A model generated the notes under the pieces. It searched no databases. It saw only the letters and a list, made by a program, of their open reading frames with translations, and was not told where the DNA came from. 64,000 bases of DNA from an uncultured Clostridium sp. GTDB taxonomy: Bacteria > Bacillota > Clostridia > TANB77 > CAG-508. The translations under genes and the position numbers were made by a program. Position 1 is the stretch's first letter; every line of letters starts with the position of its first letter. The stretch covers positions 1 to 64,000 of the forward strand of contig CABVAF010000005.1 of NCBI GenBank assembly GCA_902496295.1, read 5' to 3'. Positions 56,694-64,000 of this stretch are shown here, piece by piece.

Positions 56694-56737
56694 AACACAT
56701 AGATTATTTAAAGGTCAATAATCTATGTGTTTTTTTA
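56694..56737 (+). terminator. terminator after tRNA-Glu
   Basis: AACACATAGATTATT and AATAATCTATGTGTT form a perfect 15-base stem followed by TTTTTT on the plus strand. It also faces the mrnC stop on the other strand. Confidence 0.9.
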
Positions 56738-56755
56738 TTTACAAAATATATAACT

Positions 56756-57157
56756 TTATTGTAAGTCTATACATTTTTCCAAAATTTCTTTTAATCTTTC
56801 ATCCTGTTTAGTTAAATATAAATATCCTATTAATGCTTCAAATGCAGTTGAATACATATACTCTCTAACTGTTGCATTTTTTGCAACATGGTGGTTTTCT
56901 GTATTTCTTCCCCTTTTTGCTATTTCTTTTTCCTTTTCTGTTAAAAAAGTATCTAGCTTTTGTAACATTTCGGCTTGGGATTTTGCTTTTACATACTTAA
57001 TTGATTCTATATGTAATTTATGTGGCTTTAGTCTAGTAATATTAACTAAATGTGTACGTATATATAGCTCGTATACTGCATCTCCAACATATGCCCATGT
57101 TAGTGGCGACATCATATTTATTTCTGTTTCATCTTTTTCTCTATTAAATATTTCCAA
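56756..57157 (-). CDS. mrnC: Mini-ribonuclease III
   Basis: A 133-residue RNase III-type nuclease without a double-stranded RNA-binding domain, which matures 23S rRNA in Firmicutes. Motifs are LTWAYVGDAVYELYIRTHL (catalytic Asp), KAKSQAEMLQ, RGRN...HHVAKNATVREYMYSTAFEALIGYLYL (catalytic Glu region). It overlaps rbgA by 14 bases. Confidence 0.94.
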   Translation of the reverse strand: MEIFNREKDETEINMMSPLTWAYVGDAVYELYIRTHLVNITRLKPHKLHIESIKYVKAKSQAEMLQKLDTFLTEKEKEIAKRGRNTENHHVAKNATVREYMYSTAFEALIGYLYLTKQDERLKEILEKCIDLQ

Positions 57158-58112
57158 TATTGCTCCCCTTTTCTAATGTTATTTTTCCTATCTTTCCGCT
57201 TCTAAAATCTTCTAAAATAATTTTGGCTGTTTTTTCTTCGTCTATATTTCCACCTGAAATTACAGCGCCTCTTTTTCTTCCTATTTGGTGTAATATTTCT
57301 AAAGCTTTTTCATTCTCTTCTAAGTTATCATTTTCTAAAATTCTATTTGTTTCTTCAATTGTCATTTTATATCTGTCTGTTAATTCTTTTAAGTTATTTT
57401 TTATTAAAAATTTTAGTAAACTAAAACCAATTTCTATTGTTTCTAGTACATCATCTTTTATTGTTCCTGTGTATGCTAAATTAAGTGCTACTTTTTCATC
57501 TCCTATTTTTGGCCATAATACCCCTGGAGTATCTAGCAACTCTATACCATCTTCTAGCCTTATCCATTGTTTTTGCCTTGTAACACCTGGTTTGTTTCCA
57601 ACTTGCGCGGTAGTTTTTCTAGAAGCCCTATTAATAAAAGAAGATTTACCTACATTTGGTATTCCAAGCACCATTACACGTATTGACTTTCCTACTCTGC
57701 CTTTATTCTGATATTGTTCTTTTACACTATTATATACTTTTTTTATTTCCGCTATAGCGTTTTTTATACCATCTCCTGAATTGCAATTTACAAGTACAGC
57801 TGATTTTCCTTCTTTTTGTATCTTTGTAATCCATTTTCCGTTTTCTTCTTCGTTTGATAAATCTGACTTATTTAATAGTACTACAGTTGGTTTATTTCTT
57901 ATATATTCTTGTATATCCGGATTTTGACTAGATATTGGTATTCTTGCATCTAAAATTTCTACTACTACATCTATTAATTTTAAATCTTCTATTATTTGTT
58001 TTTTAGTTTTTGCCATATGTCCTGGATACCAGTTAATAACGACTTTAGTTAACTTTTCATCACTATTATCCTTTTTTTCTTGTCTCATTTTTCTTTTTTT
58101 ATACATATCCAT
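57144..58112 (-). CDS. rbgA: ribosome biogenesis GTPase RbgA (YlqF)
   Basis: RbgA helps late assembly of the 50S subunit. The 322-residue protein is a circularly permuted GTPase: WYPGHMAKTKKQI at the start, G4 LLNKSDL, then G1 GIPNVGKSSFINR, G2 with PGVTRQ and G3 DTPGVLWP. A C-terminal ANTAR-like helical part follows. It is coupled to mrnC, both serving rRNA or ribosome maturation. Confidence 0.96.
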   Translation of the reverse strand: MDMYKKRKMRQEKKDNSDEKLTKVVINWYPGHMAKTKKQIIEDLKLIDVVVEILDARIPISSQNPDIQEYIRNKPTVVLLNKSDLSNEEENGKWITKIQKEGKSAVLVNCNSGDGIKNAIAEIKKVYNSVKEQYQNKGRVGKSIRVMVLGIPNVGKSSFINRASRKTTAQVGNKPGVTRQKQWIRLEDGIELLDTPGVLWPKIGDEKVALNLAYTGTIKDDVLETIEIGFSLLKFLIKNNLKELTDRYKMTIEETNRILENDNLEENEKALEILHQIGRKRGAVISGGNIDEEKTAKIILEDFRSGKIGKITLEKGSNIGNI

Positions 58113-58149
58113 ATTTTATCACTTCCTTGCTATAAAAATTAAATCATTA

Positions 58150-58647
58150 TTATATTTTACTTATCAACCAAAATCCCGCCATATTTTCTTTGCCATGATA
58201 TTCTATTGCTTTTAATAAATTTTCTAACGAAACTTTTCTATATCCTAAATTATCTTCTGGATATATTAGAGTTATAATATCATTTTCAATTTTTTCTACT
58301 AAAGTTGCATGTCCACCATCCATTTTTTTGTTAAACATCACACCTCTTTTATAACACGTAATTATATCATTATTGATATTATTAATCAAAAATTCTCTTG
58401 CAGTCACTAGATCAGTGATATAAAAATATTCAAATTTAAGTGGAATCTTATGATTTAAAAAATAATTTTGTATAGAACAACTTTCCTTATTTATTTGTGT
58501 ACCTTTATATTTGTCATCATTTCTATATCCCAGTTCTTTAGCAATATTCATTTGAGATTCATACGTAATATTATATCTATCTAATATCATTTGTAAACAT
58601 CTTGGTACACAACAAAATGGTTCTTGTTTTATTAGTTTATATTTCAT
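58150..58647 (-). CDS. C39-like cysteine peptidase-fold protein
   Basis: Starting at ATG 58647 (AGGAGATATC upstream), the protein has 165 residues. It opens KYKLIKQEPFCCVPRCLQMIL, the Gln...Cys arrangement of C39-like peptidases. Later it has a His in DGGHATLVEKI and an Asp/Asn-type site in IYPEDNLGYRKVSLENLL. No leader peptide or transporter is nearby, so a cytosolic protease or a non-enzymatic relative is possible. It stands alone between rbgA and the HD module. Confidence 0.65.
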   Translation of the reverse strand: MKYKLIKQEPFCCVPRCLQMILDRYNITYESQMNIAKELGYRNDDKYKGTQINKESCSIQNYFLNHKIPLKFEYFYITDLVTAREFLINNINNDIITCYKRGVMFNKKMDGGHATLVEKIENDIITLIYPEDNLGYRKVSLENLLKAIEYHGKENMAGFWLISKI

Positions 58648-58872
58648 GATATCTCCTTCAAAAAAGTTAATATAAGACGGATCCACTTATATTTTTAATA
58701 AATTTTCTCCATCTTTTTAATAAAAAATACAAAAAGAATTTGTTATAAATTTCTTATAAATAAAGGTTTTATAAAAAAGTTAATTAAAGGTGGTTTTTAC
58801 CAATTGATTACATTTTTATTAATCTTATTATCCATATTTTCACTCATTTTTTACACCTTCTTCATTATTGTT

Positions 58873-59565
58873 TTAGCCATTCCAAACTTTATTATCCATA
58901 TAAACTATATAATCTATATCAATTTTATCTGAAAAGCTTTTTATAGCTTTAAATACTTTCTTTGTAAAATAATAATTGTTTAATTCATCTATATCTATAT
59001 TTCCATCTGTAATAAAATTTATTTTTAATGTTTTCTTGTTAATTTGTAAAATTATATCTTCTATATGAGAATATTGTCTATTTCCTTCAATTTTTCTTCC
59101 TTCTTTTGAGATTCTAGTCTTTTTTATGTCCAATTTATCTGCTAAAATTAGTGAAAGAGCTATAATATTGTTAGTTTCAAAACCATCACTATGTATTTTT
59201 ATAGCTTCTAAAACTAAATCTATATCTTTAAATTTAATATCATTTTTTGACATATATCTTTTAGCAAATTCATAACTTTTATATGCATGATTTTCTTTTC
59301 CTTTAGTTGCACCTGCATCATGAAGAAGACATGCAATTTTAGCTTTGTAAATTATACTCTCGCTATAATTCAATCCTAGCAAAATATTTTCTACTATAGC
59401 TATTACATTTTTTACATGTTCAAAATTGTGGTATGCCCATCCACCATTTTTTTCCTCGTATTTTTCTACTTCTCTATATCTTTCTTGTAATTCTTCATCA
59501 TTATAAATTCTACTATATATTTCTTTTAACTTATTACATTCTATAATATCAAATTTATTTTCCAT
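58873..59565 (-). CDS. HD-domain hydrolase (second gene of a two-gene module)
   Basis: The 230-residue protein has YHNFEHVKNVIAIVENIL (first His), CLLHDAGATKG (His-Asp), a HAYKSYEFAKRYM segment, IKIHSDG and LILADKLDIKKTR. This is a complete metal-dependent HD site of the type that hydrolyses nucleotides or cyclic nucleotides. The start overlaps the end of the upstream gene by 11 bases, so the two are produced together. The substrate is unknown. Confidence 0.8.
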   Translation of the reverse strand: MENKFDIIECNKLKEIYSRIYNDEELQERYREVEKYEEKNGGWAYHNFEHVKNVIAIVENILLGLNYSESIIYKAKIACLLHDAGATKGKENHAYKSYEFAKRYMSKNDIKFKDIDLVLEAIKIHSDGFETNNIIALSLILADKLDIKKTRISKEGRKIEGNRQYSHIEDIILQINKKTLKINFITDGNIDIDELNNYYFTKKVFKAIKSFSDKIDIDYIVYMDNKVWNG

Positions 59566-60361
59566 TTTCCAAATTCCTTATATAACTAGTAATTTTAATT
59601 ATCATATCTTCGGTATTCTCATATTCCATAAATTTGTCTGTTATAAATTTTAATCCAGAACTAATTTTAGCATTCTTTTCATATATGCACACTATAGGTA
59701 CTTTAGCACTATTTGCCCACCCTAGTTCTATGCCTTGTCCTGTTGATGGTAAAGATACTTCTGCAATTATTAAATTGCTGTTAAATATTGCGTCTTTTGA
59801 ATTTATTATTTTATTCTCATGAGGAAAAAAGAAATAATTTGATTGTATTAAATCTGATTTTTTTATAGGTTCATAAACTTTATTTATATAGTCATATTCA
59901 CTTGAATGTGAAACATATATTTTCATTTTTCCTTCTCTATTTTCAAGCGATTTTAATGCTTCCTTATATTTTTTTCTTCTTATTACATCTTTAATTGTAA
60001 TTTTATCTAATCTTGTTTCGTCTGAATTATGCTTAAGGTCTGCAATTTTTACTTTTTTTGCAATATCATTATTTTTTATTTTATTTATGTAATCCATATA
60101 TTCTATATTTTTATCATGAGTTAATAGTTTAAGTGCTTCAATTACTTTTTCTGAAAACTCTTTCTCCAATTCTTCCATTGTAATATCTGTATCTTCCACT
60201 ACATCATGTAAAAGTGCAACAATGCATTCTTCTTCTGTTTGCATTTGTTCTGCTAGATGAATTGGGTGGTATATGTAAGGTACACCTGCTTTATCAAATT
60301 GGTTCATATGTGCATTATATGCAATAGTCATTGCTTTTCTTGTTAATTTAGTATTGACCAT
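59555..60361 (-). CDS. SpoT-like HD hydrolase fused to a nucleoside deoxyribosyltransferase-like domain
   Basis: The first about 145 residues are a compact HD domain like that of MESH1/SpoT: AYNAHMNQFDKAGVPYIYHPIHLA, VALLHDVVEDTD, and VKIADLKHNSDETR. From about residue 155, MKIYVSHSSEYDYINKVYEPIKKS begins a second domain with FNSNLIIAEVSLPSTGQGIELGWANS, the catalytic-Glu motif of the nucleoside 2-deoxyribosyltransferase fold. A fusion of ppGpp-hydrolase-like and nucleoside-cleaving domains is unusual. Combined with the overlapping second HD gene, it suggests nucleotide clean-up or a nucleotide-based stress or defence response (inference). Confidence 0.75.
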   Translation of the reverse strand: MVNTKLTRKAMTIAYNAHMNQFDKAGVPYIYHPIHLAEQMQTEEECIVALLHDVVEDTDITMEELEKEFSEKVIEALKLLTHDKNIEYMDYINKIKNNDIAKKVKIADLKHNSDETRLDKITIKDVIRRKKYKEALKSLENREGKMKIYVSHSSEYDYINKVYEPIKKSDLIQSNYFFFPHENKIINSKDAIFNSNLIIAEVSLPSTGQGIELGWANSAKVPIVCIYEKNAKISSGLKFITDKFMEYENTEDMIIKITSYIRNLENGK

Positions 60362-60433
60362 ATTAGTTCTCCTTTTTATTTTTGTTTAAAATAATTATAA
60401 CTGTATTGCATAATCACAATACAGTTTTATATT

Positions 60434-60910
60434 TTATAATCCAGTTCTATAATTATTTTTATCTGCTCTTTCATCAAGTTGTCTATCATAGTCTTTATTT
60501 TTATAAAACCAATCTGTTTTCTTGTCTGTTGGATTTAACTTTCTATTCTTATCTAGTAATACATCTATTAACGCAACAAGTGGGATTAAAATTCCTATTG
60601 CATCGAAGAACAAATTTGTATAAATTTGTATAGTACCTTGCCCATCCATTATGCCTCCTACTCCAGTTAATACATCTGAACCAAAGTACAATAAATATGC
60701 TAAAAAATATATTAAAGTTGTTAATATATTTCTTTTAAATATAAAACATATACATATAAATGTTACAAATAGAAGTACTATTTCCATAGTCATATCTATT
60801 GGTTGTGTTACAAAGTCCATTCCCATTGAATATGTAAAAGTAACAACTATTCTGAACGCCCAATACATAAGTGCAAAAAATGCAATTAACCAACTTGAAA
60901 GATTTTTCAT
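60434..60910 (-). CDS. small polytopic membrane protein of unknown function
   Basis: The 158-residue protein has about four membrane helices (residues 5-25, 38-58, 65-85, 100-118) and a charged C-terminal tail (KTDWFYKNKDYDRQLDERADKNNY). AAGGAGGAATT precedes the ATG. I do not recognise it. It lies between the HD module and the GH13 gene. Confidence 0.65.
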   Translation of the reverse strand: MKNLSSWLIAFFALMYWAFRIVVTFTYSMGMDFVTQPIDMTMEIVLLFVTFICICFIFKRNILTTLIYFLAYLLYFGSDVLTGVGGIMDGQGTIQIYTNLFFDAIGILIPLVALIDVLLDKNRKLNPTDKKTDWFYKNKDYDRQLDERADKNNYRTGL

Positions 60911-61007
60911 TTGTAATTCCTCCTTAATTTTATACTTTAAACAATATTTTTTATTTCATGTATTTAAATTATAACATATCTTTTTATAAATGAATACTAT
61001 TTCGTAA

Positions 61008-61041
61008 AAAAATGTGGGAGGATTTCTCCTCCCACATTTTT
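61008..61041 (-). terminator. terminator after the GH13 gene
   Basis: AAAAATGTGGGAGGA and TCCTCCCACATTTTT form a perfect 15-base stem with a TTTC loop. On the minus strand it is followed by TTTACG. It lies about 45 bases after the GH13 stop. Confidence 0.88.
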
Positions 61042-61086
61042 GCAAAAGAGTATTACTCTAATTTGCTCCTAGCCTTACTTCCACTT

Positions 61087-62529
61087 TTAAGCAATTTCAA
61101 TTTCGTTTGTTCTTAAGCATTTACACTCGTTTATGGTTTGCATTCGGTTAATAATAACTCTTAGTTCCGCGCCTTCAACTCTTCTTATAAATTCTACTTC
61201 AACATCATCTCCATTTACTTCCAAGGTTCCATTCGTTAAGATGTCTATGTTTTCTGTTCTCATCCGCCCAATCTTGGAATAATGTTGCAACATATCTTCA
61301 TTTACATTGTCCCAAGGATACGGCTTCCTATTCCACGGGTCTTTATAGCCTGTAAGACCAGCTTCAGTACCATAATAGACAATTGGATTTCCTCGAATCA
61401 CATACTGCATTAGCGATGCCATCTTTGAAAGCTCGTACGCTCTATTTAGGTCAAACTTTCCTTCATTGTCTGACTCAAACTTTCTAAAAGCATACGTATC
61501 ACACTGTCCGTTTGGAAGCATGAAGTTATTTTCCATCTTCCAAAGGCGTCCTTGGAATGGGTCTTGTACCATGCCAGGTGCAGACAGCAAATTTGGTAAC
61601 CGTGGATTATCATGGCTGTCTAAAAAATTCCACAGTACATCTTGTACCTCTATTGGATACTTAGAAATTTCTCCCATAGTGTAACTGAGATGTTTCCAAT
61701 TGCCATACCTCAGCCACCTGCAAATGGCATCTCCCGAAGGATAGTTCATTACGCTATGGGCTTCCCCATCGTAAATTTGCCTATTCCCGTTTTCAGTTGC
61801 CAAGTCCCACATTTCGCTTACAATTAGAGCTTCTGGTTTTATAGATTTGGCTTTTGCCATAATCTTATACATAAGCTCTCTTGGTAGATGTTCTCCCAAA
61901 TCAAGTCTTACTCCGTCTGCTCCAGCGTTAAGATACGTTTCAACTACGCTTAAAACATATTCTTGGTATTCTTGGTTCAGTTTGTTGCATTGTGGCATTT
62001 CTTTGATACCGTACCAGAAAATTGGCTCTCCATTTTCTCCCCATTCAAACCAATTGTGATAATGCGAATTAGGGTTTTTAACAGCTTCTTGGAACTTGCT
62101 ACTATAGGCTCCCATGTGATTAAAGACTAAGTCTTGGCATACAAGCATACCAAGTTTATGCGCTTCATCACACATCGTTTGGTAATCTTCCCATGTTCCA
62201 ATCCAAGGGTCAATAATCCGTTGGTCATCAACATCGTAGTGATGCGAAGATGGAGTTTTTGAGATTGGGCTTATATAAAGAAGATTCACTCCCAAGACCA
62301 ACTTTAAATACGGCAGTTTCTGTGTTATTCCTTCCAAATCGCCTCCATAAAAGTAATTGTTGGGGTAATCCCCAATTTCGTTTGGCCACCAGTTTGGTGA
62401 CGGGTCATTCCATTCCTTTAGAATTCTTCCTTCTATTGGAATTGGTTGTGCAAAGCTTCCTCGGCAAAACCGGTCTACAAAAATAGAGTAGCCTATTCTG
62501 CCCTTAAATTGCCTTGGAGTATAAAGCAT
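61087..62529 (-). CDS. GH13 alpha-amylase-family glycosidase (neopullulanase-like)
   Basis: The 480-residue intracellular-looking enzyme has all four GH13 regions: DLVFNHMG (I), ADGVRLDLGEH with the nucleophile Asp (II), LIVSEMWD with the acid/base Glu (III) and FLDSHDNPR (IV). The order and the IFVDRFCRG opening fit cyclomaltodextrinases/neopullulanases; specificity is not determined. The gene is visibly richer in G+C and uses codons such as CCG, GCG and TCC more than its neighbours, which points to recent acquisition. GGAGGGAAAGAG precedes the ATG. Confidence 0.9.
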   Translation of the reverse strand: MLYTPRQFKGRIGYSIFVDRFCRGSFAQPIPIEGRILKEWNDPSPNWWPNEIGDYPNNYFYGGDLEGITQKLPYLKLVLGVNLLYISPISKTPSSHHYDVDDQRIIDPWIGTWEDYQTMCDEAHKLGMLVCQDLVFNHMGAYSSKFQEAVKNPNSHYHNWFEWGENGEPIFWYGIKEMPQCNKLNQEYQEYVLSVVETYLNAGADGVRLDLGEHLPRELMYKIMAKAKSIKPEALIVSEMWDLATENGNRQIYDGEAHSVMNYPSGDAICRWLRYGNWKHLSYTMGEISKYPIEVQDVLWNFLDSHDNPRLPNLLSAPGMVQDPFQGRLWKMENNFMLPNGQCDTYAFRKFESDNEGKFDLNRAYELSKMASLMQYVIRGNPIVYYGTEAGLTGYKDPWNRKPYPWDNVNEDMLQHYSKIGRMRTENIDILTNGTLEVNGDDVEVEFIRRVEGAELRVIINRMQTINECKCLRTNEIEIA

Positions 62530-62642
62530 CTCTCTTTCCCTCCTTTAATTAAAGACTTAGAAAAGCTCTATACTTTTCAATTGGATTACACCAATTACCT
62601 ACATTCTATTTTGTTTATCTATTTATGTCAAGCAAAAAGACA

Positions 62643-62674
62643 AAAGTAGTAGTAAAAATATTTACTACTACTTT
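62643..62674 (-). terminator. terminator after the second Ca2+-ATPase gene
   Basis: AAAGTAGTAGTAAA and TTTACTACTACTTT form a perfect 14-base stem with a 4-base loop. On the minus strand it is followed by TGTCTTTTTG. It lies about 30 bases after the ATPase stop. Confidence 0.8.
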
Positions 62675-62704
62675 AATTTATATTTTAATTATCACTTAAT
62701 TTAA

Positions 62705-64000
62705 TTATACCTTCTCAGATTTGCTTGTATTTATTTTTATTAGTTTAAATAATTCCACTACTATTAATGGCATTAGTGATAATATTACAATTTCTAAAAC
62801 GTTTCCTACTGGCAATACTGGTATACTAAATATATGTCTTAAAGCTGGCACTAATAAAATAATAAACATTAGTGCAGCAGATGCAAGAACTGCCCATATT
62901 AATTGCTTATTGCTAAATATTCCTGTTTTAAATATTGATGTTTTGTTATCTCTAACGTTAAATACATGAACAAGTTGTGAAAATGCTAGTACACAGAATG
63001 CCATTGTTTGTCCTATTTCTACCTTAATTTCTTCATTTGTAAGCCCTTCTATTATTGGTAAATTTTCGTCTGGAGTTGCTAGTCCTATTATAAATGCTAT
63101 TATTGTAATTGCACCTATTAGTATACCTTGATATGCAATCCTCCAAACCATCCCTTTTGTAAATACACTCTTGTTTTTGTTAGGCTTTCTATCCATTATA
63201 TCTTTTTGCGCTGGGTCAACAGCTAAAGCTAGCGCTGGAAGTGAATCTGTAACCAAGTTAATCCATAATATGTGTATTGGAAGTAATGGAACAATAAGGT
63301 TAATGTCTATTCCAAATAAGTTTCCTAATAATGGTGTTATTAATATTGCAACAAAAAGTGTTATAACTTCTCCTACATTACTTGAAAGTAAAAATTGAAT
63401 TGCTTTTAAAATATTATCATAAATTCTTCTACCTTCTTCTACAGATGATACAATTGTTGCAAAGTTATCATCTGTAAGTATTACGTCTGCCGCTTCTTTC
63501 GATACATCTGTTCCAACAATTCCCATAGCACAACCTATATCTGCTGTTTTTAATGCTGGTGCATCATTTACACCATCTCCTGTCATTGCAACTATTTCCC
63601 CATTTGCTTGCCACGCCTTAACTATTCTTACTTTATGTTCTGGAGAAACTCTTGCATAAACACTATATTTTCTAATATTTTTAGTTAACTGTTCATCAGA
63701 CATTTTTTCAAGTTCTGCACCAGTTAACGCTTCTTCTTCATTTTCTAAAATTCCTAAACTCTTGGCTATTGCAATTGCTGTTATCTTATGGTCTCCTGTA
63801 ATCATTACAGTTTTTATTCCGGCTTTTTTACATTTGTCTACTGCATCTTTTACTTCTAGTCTTGGTGGGTCTATCATTCCAACCATACCAACATAGACTA
63901 AGTCCTTCTCTATATTTTGCATTTCATCGTCTGTTGGCTCATGATCTATTTCTTTATATGCCATTGCAAGAACTCTTAGTGCATCTTTTGCCATGCTCTC
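62705..64000 (-). CDS. P-type Ca2+-transporting ATPase, C-terminal part (cut by window edge)
   Basis: The frame is open to the right edge of the window; an internal ATG at 63994 is not the real start. Visible parts are VGMVGMIDPPR, the hinge VMITGDHKIT, MTGDGVNDAPALKTADIGCAMG and five or six C-terminal membrane helices. The DKTGTLT and actuator motifs lie outside. It is a paralogue of the pump at 24223-26841 but clearly diverged. Confidence 0.92.
   Translation of the reverse strand, partial: ESMAKDALRVLAMAYKEIDHEPTDDEMQNIEKDLVYVGMVGMIDPPRLEVKDAVDKCKKAGIKTVMITGDHKITAIAIAKSLGILENEEEALTGAELEKMSDEQLTKNIRKYSVYARVSPEHKVRIVKAWQANGEIVAMTGDGVNDAPALKTADIGCAMGIVGTDVSKEAADVILTDDNFATIVSSVEEGRRIYDNILKAIQFLLSSNVGEVITLFVAILITPLLGNLFGIDINLIVPLLPIHILWINLVTDSLPALALAVDPAQKDIMDRKPNKNKSVFTKGMVWRIAYQGILIGAITIIAFIIGLATPDENLPIIEGLTNEEIKVEIGQTMAFCVLAFSQLVHVFNVRDNKTSIFKTGIFSNKQLIWAVLASAALMFIILLVPALRHIFSIPVLPVGNVLEIVILSLMPLIVVELFKLIKINTSKSEKV

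Noticed and set aside
58797..58847. 16-codon minus-strand frame (MSENMDNKINKNVINW) with a weak GAAGGTG site
   Set aside because: Too short and A/T-biased to separate from chance; it resembles no known small protein such as SpoVM.
1..64000. A DGR reverse transcriptase, Avd or template repeat
   Set aside because: No protein with reverse-transcriptase motifs was found, and no intergenic segment resembling the candidate variable regions was seen, so the system is only inferred to act in trans.
1..64000. CRISPR arrays, prophage or insertion-sequence transposases
   Set aside because: No regularly spaced palindromic repeats, phage structural genes or transposase motifs were seen.

Overview
The window comes from a low-GC, endospore-forming Firmicute, most likely a clostridial lineage and possibly an uncultured gut one. 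This rests on A/T-rich codon use, a complete spoIIAA-spoIIAB-sigF operon followed by spoIID and a spoIIQ-like gene, YtxC- and YtaF-like sporulation proteins, a T-box in front of ileS, RbgA and Mini-RNase III. Taxonomy is inferred from gene content and composition only. Nearly all genes lie on the minus strand. The plus-strand exceptions are a small DUF4190-like protein, ytaF, an unrecognised 278-residue gene and a tRNA-Glu.

Layout by region. 0-2 kb: two tandem pilin-like genes, the first cut by the window edge. 2-7.6 kb: queA, a membrane-anchored HExxH protease and T-box-controlled ileS. 7.6-10.8 kb: an LTA-synthase-like protein and a pilin-like protein carrying a Hint domain. 10.9-18.2 kb: a glycolytic block transcribed gap-pgk-tpiA-gpmI-(YezG-like)-eno. 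18.3-19.6 kb: another pilin-like gene. 19.8-22.5 kb: GH57 branching enzyme and a DUF4912 protein. 22.7-30.6 kb: DUF4190-like, ytxC-like, Ca2+-ATPase, ytaF, secF/secD and an HD protein. 30.7-42.1 kb: polA, GNAT, a transglutaminase-like protein, queH, a GT-C mannosyltransferase-like protein, ruvB, rpiA, a zinc peptidase, YlbF and a GT4 glycogen-synthase-like enzyme. 42.3-46.7 kb: the sporulation cluster. 46.9-55.5 kb: valS, metallophosphoesterase, tsaD, an M50 protease interrupted by a stop, lysS and recN. 55.7-62.5 kb: tRNA-Glu, mrnC, rbgA, a C39-like peptidase, a two-gene HD module with a deoxyribosyltransferase-like fusion, and a compositionally foreign GH13 enzyme. The window ends inside a second Ca2+-ATPase.

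The most unusual material is a dispersed family of four pilin-like genes (1-106, 214-1675, 9573-10798, 18336-19626). They share an almost identical membrane helix and first alpha-helix but have unrelated C-terminal parts. Two end in FGE/C-type-lectin-like domains whose last 45-55 codons look like diversity-generating-retroelement (DGR) variable regions: NNY-rich, locally GC-rich, and ending in the RGG...FRPVL or RGG...RVALY pattern. No reverse transcriptase or template repeat was found here, so any retroelement would have to act in trans. One member ends in a Hint domain with no toxin after it. In all four, the leader carrying the start codon is out of frame with the helix. In two of them the leader is exactly 19 codons, followed by one extra C that creates a CGG codon. 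This suggests recoding, phase variation or silent cassettes.

The functional themes are glycolysis and glycogen-type polysaccharide metabolism (GH57, DUF4912, GT4, GH13), tRNA charging and modification (ileS, valS, lysS, queA, queH, tsaD), early sporulation control, and cell-surface display.
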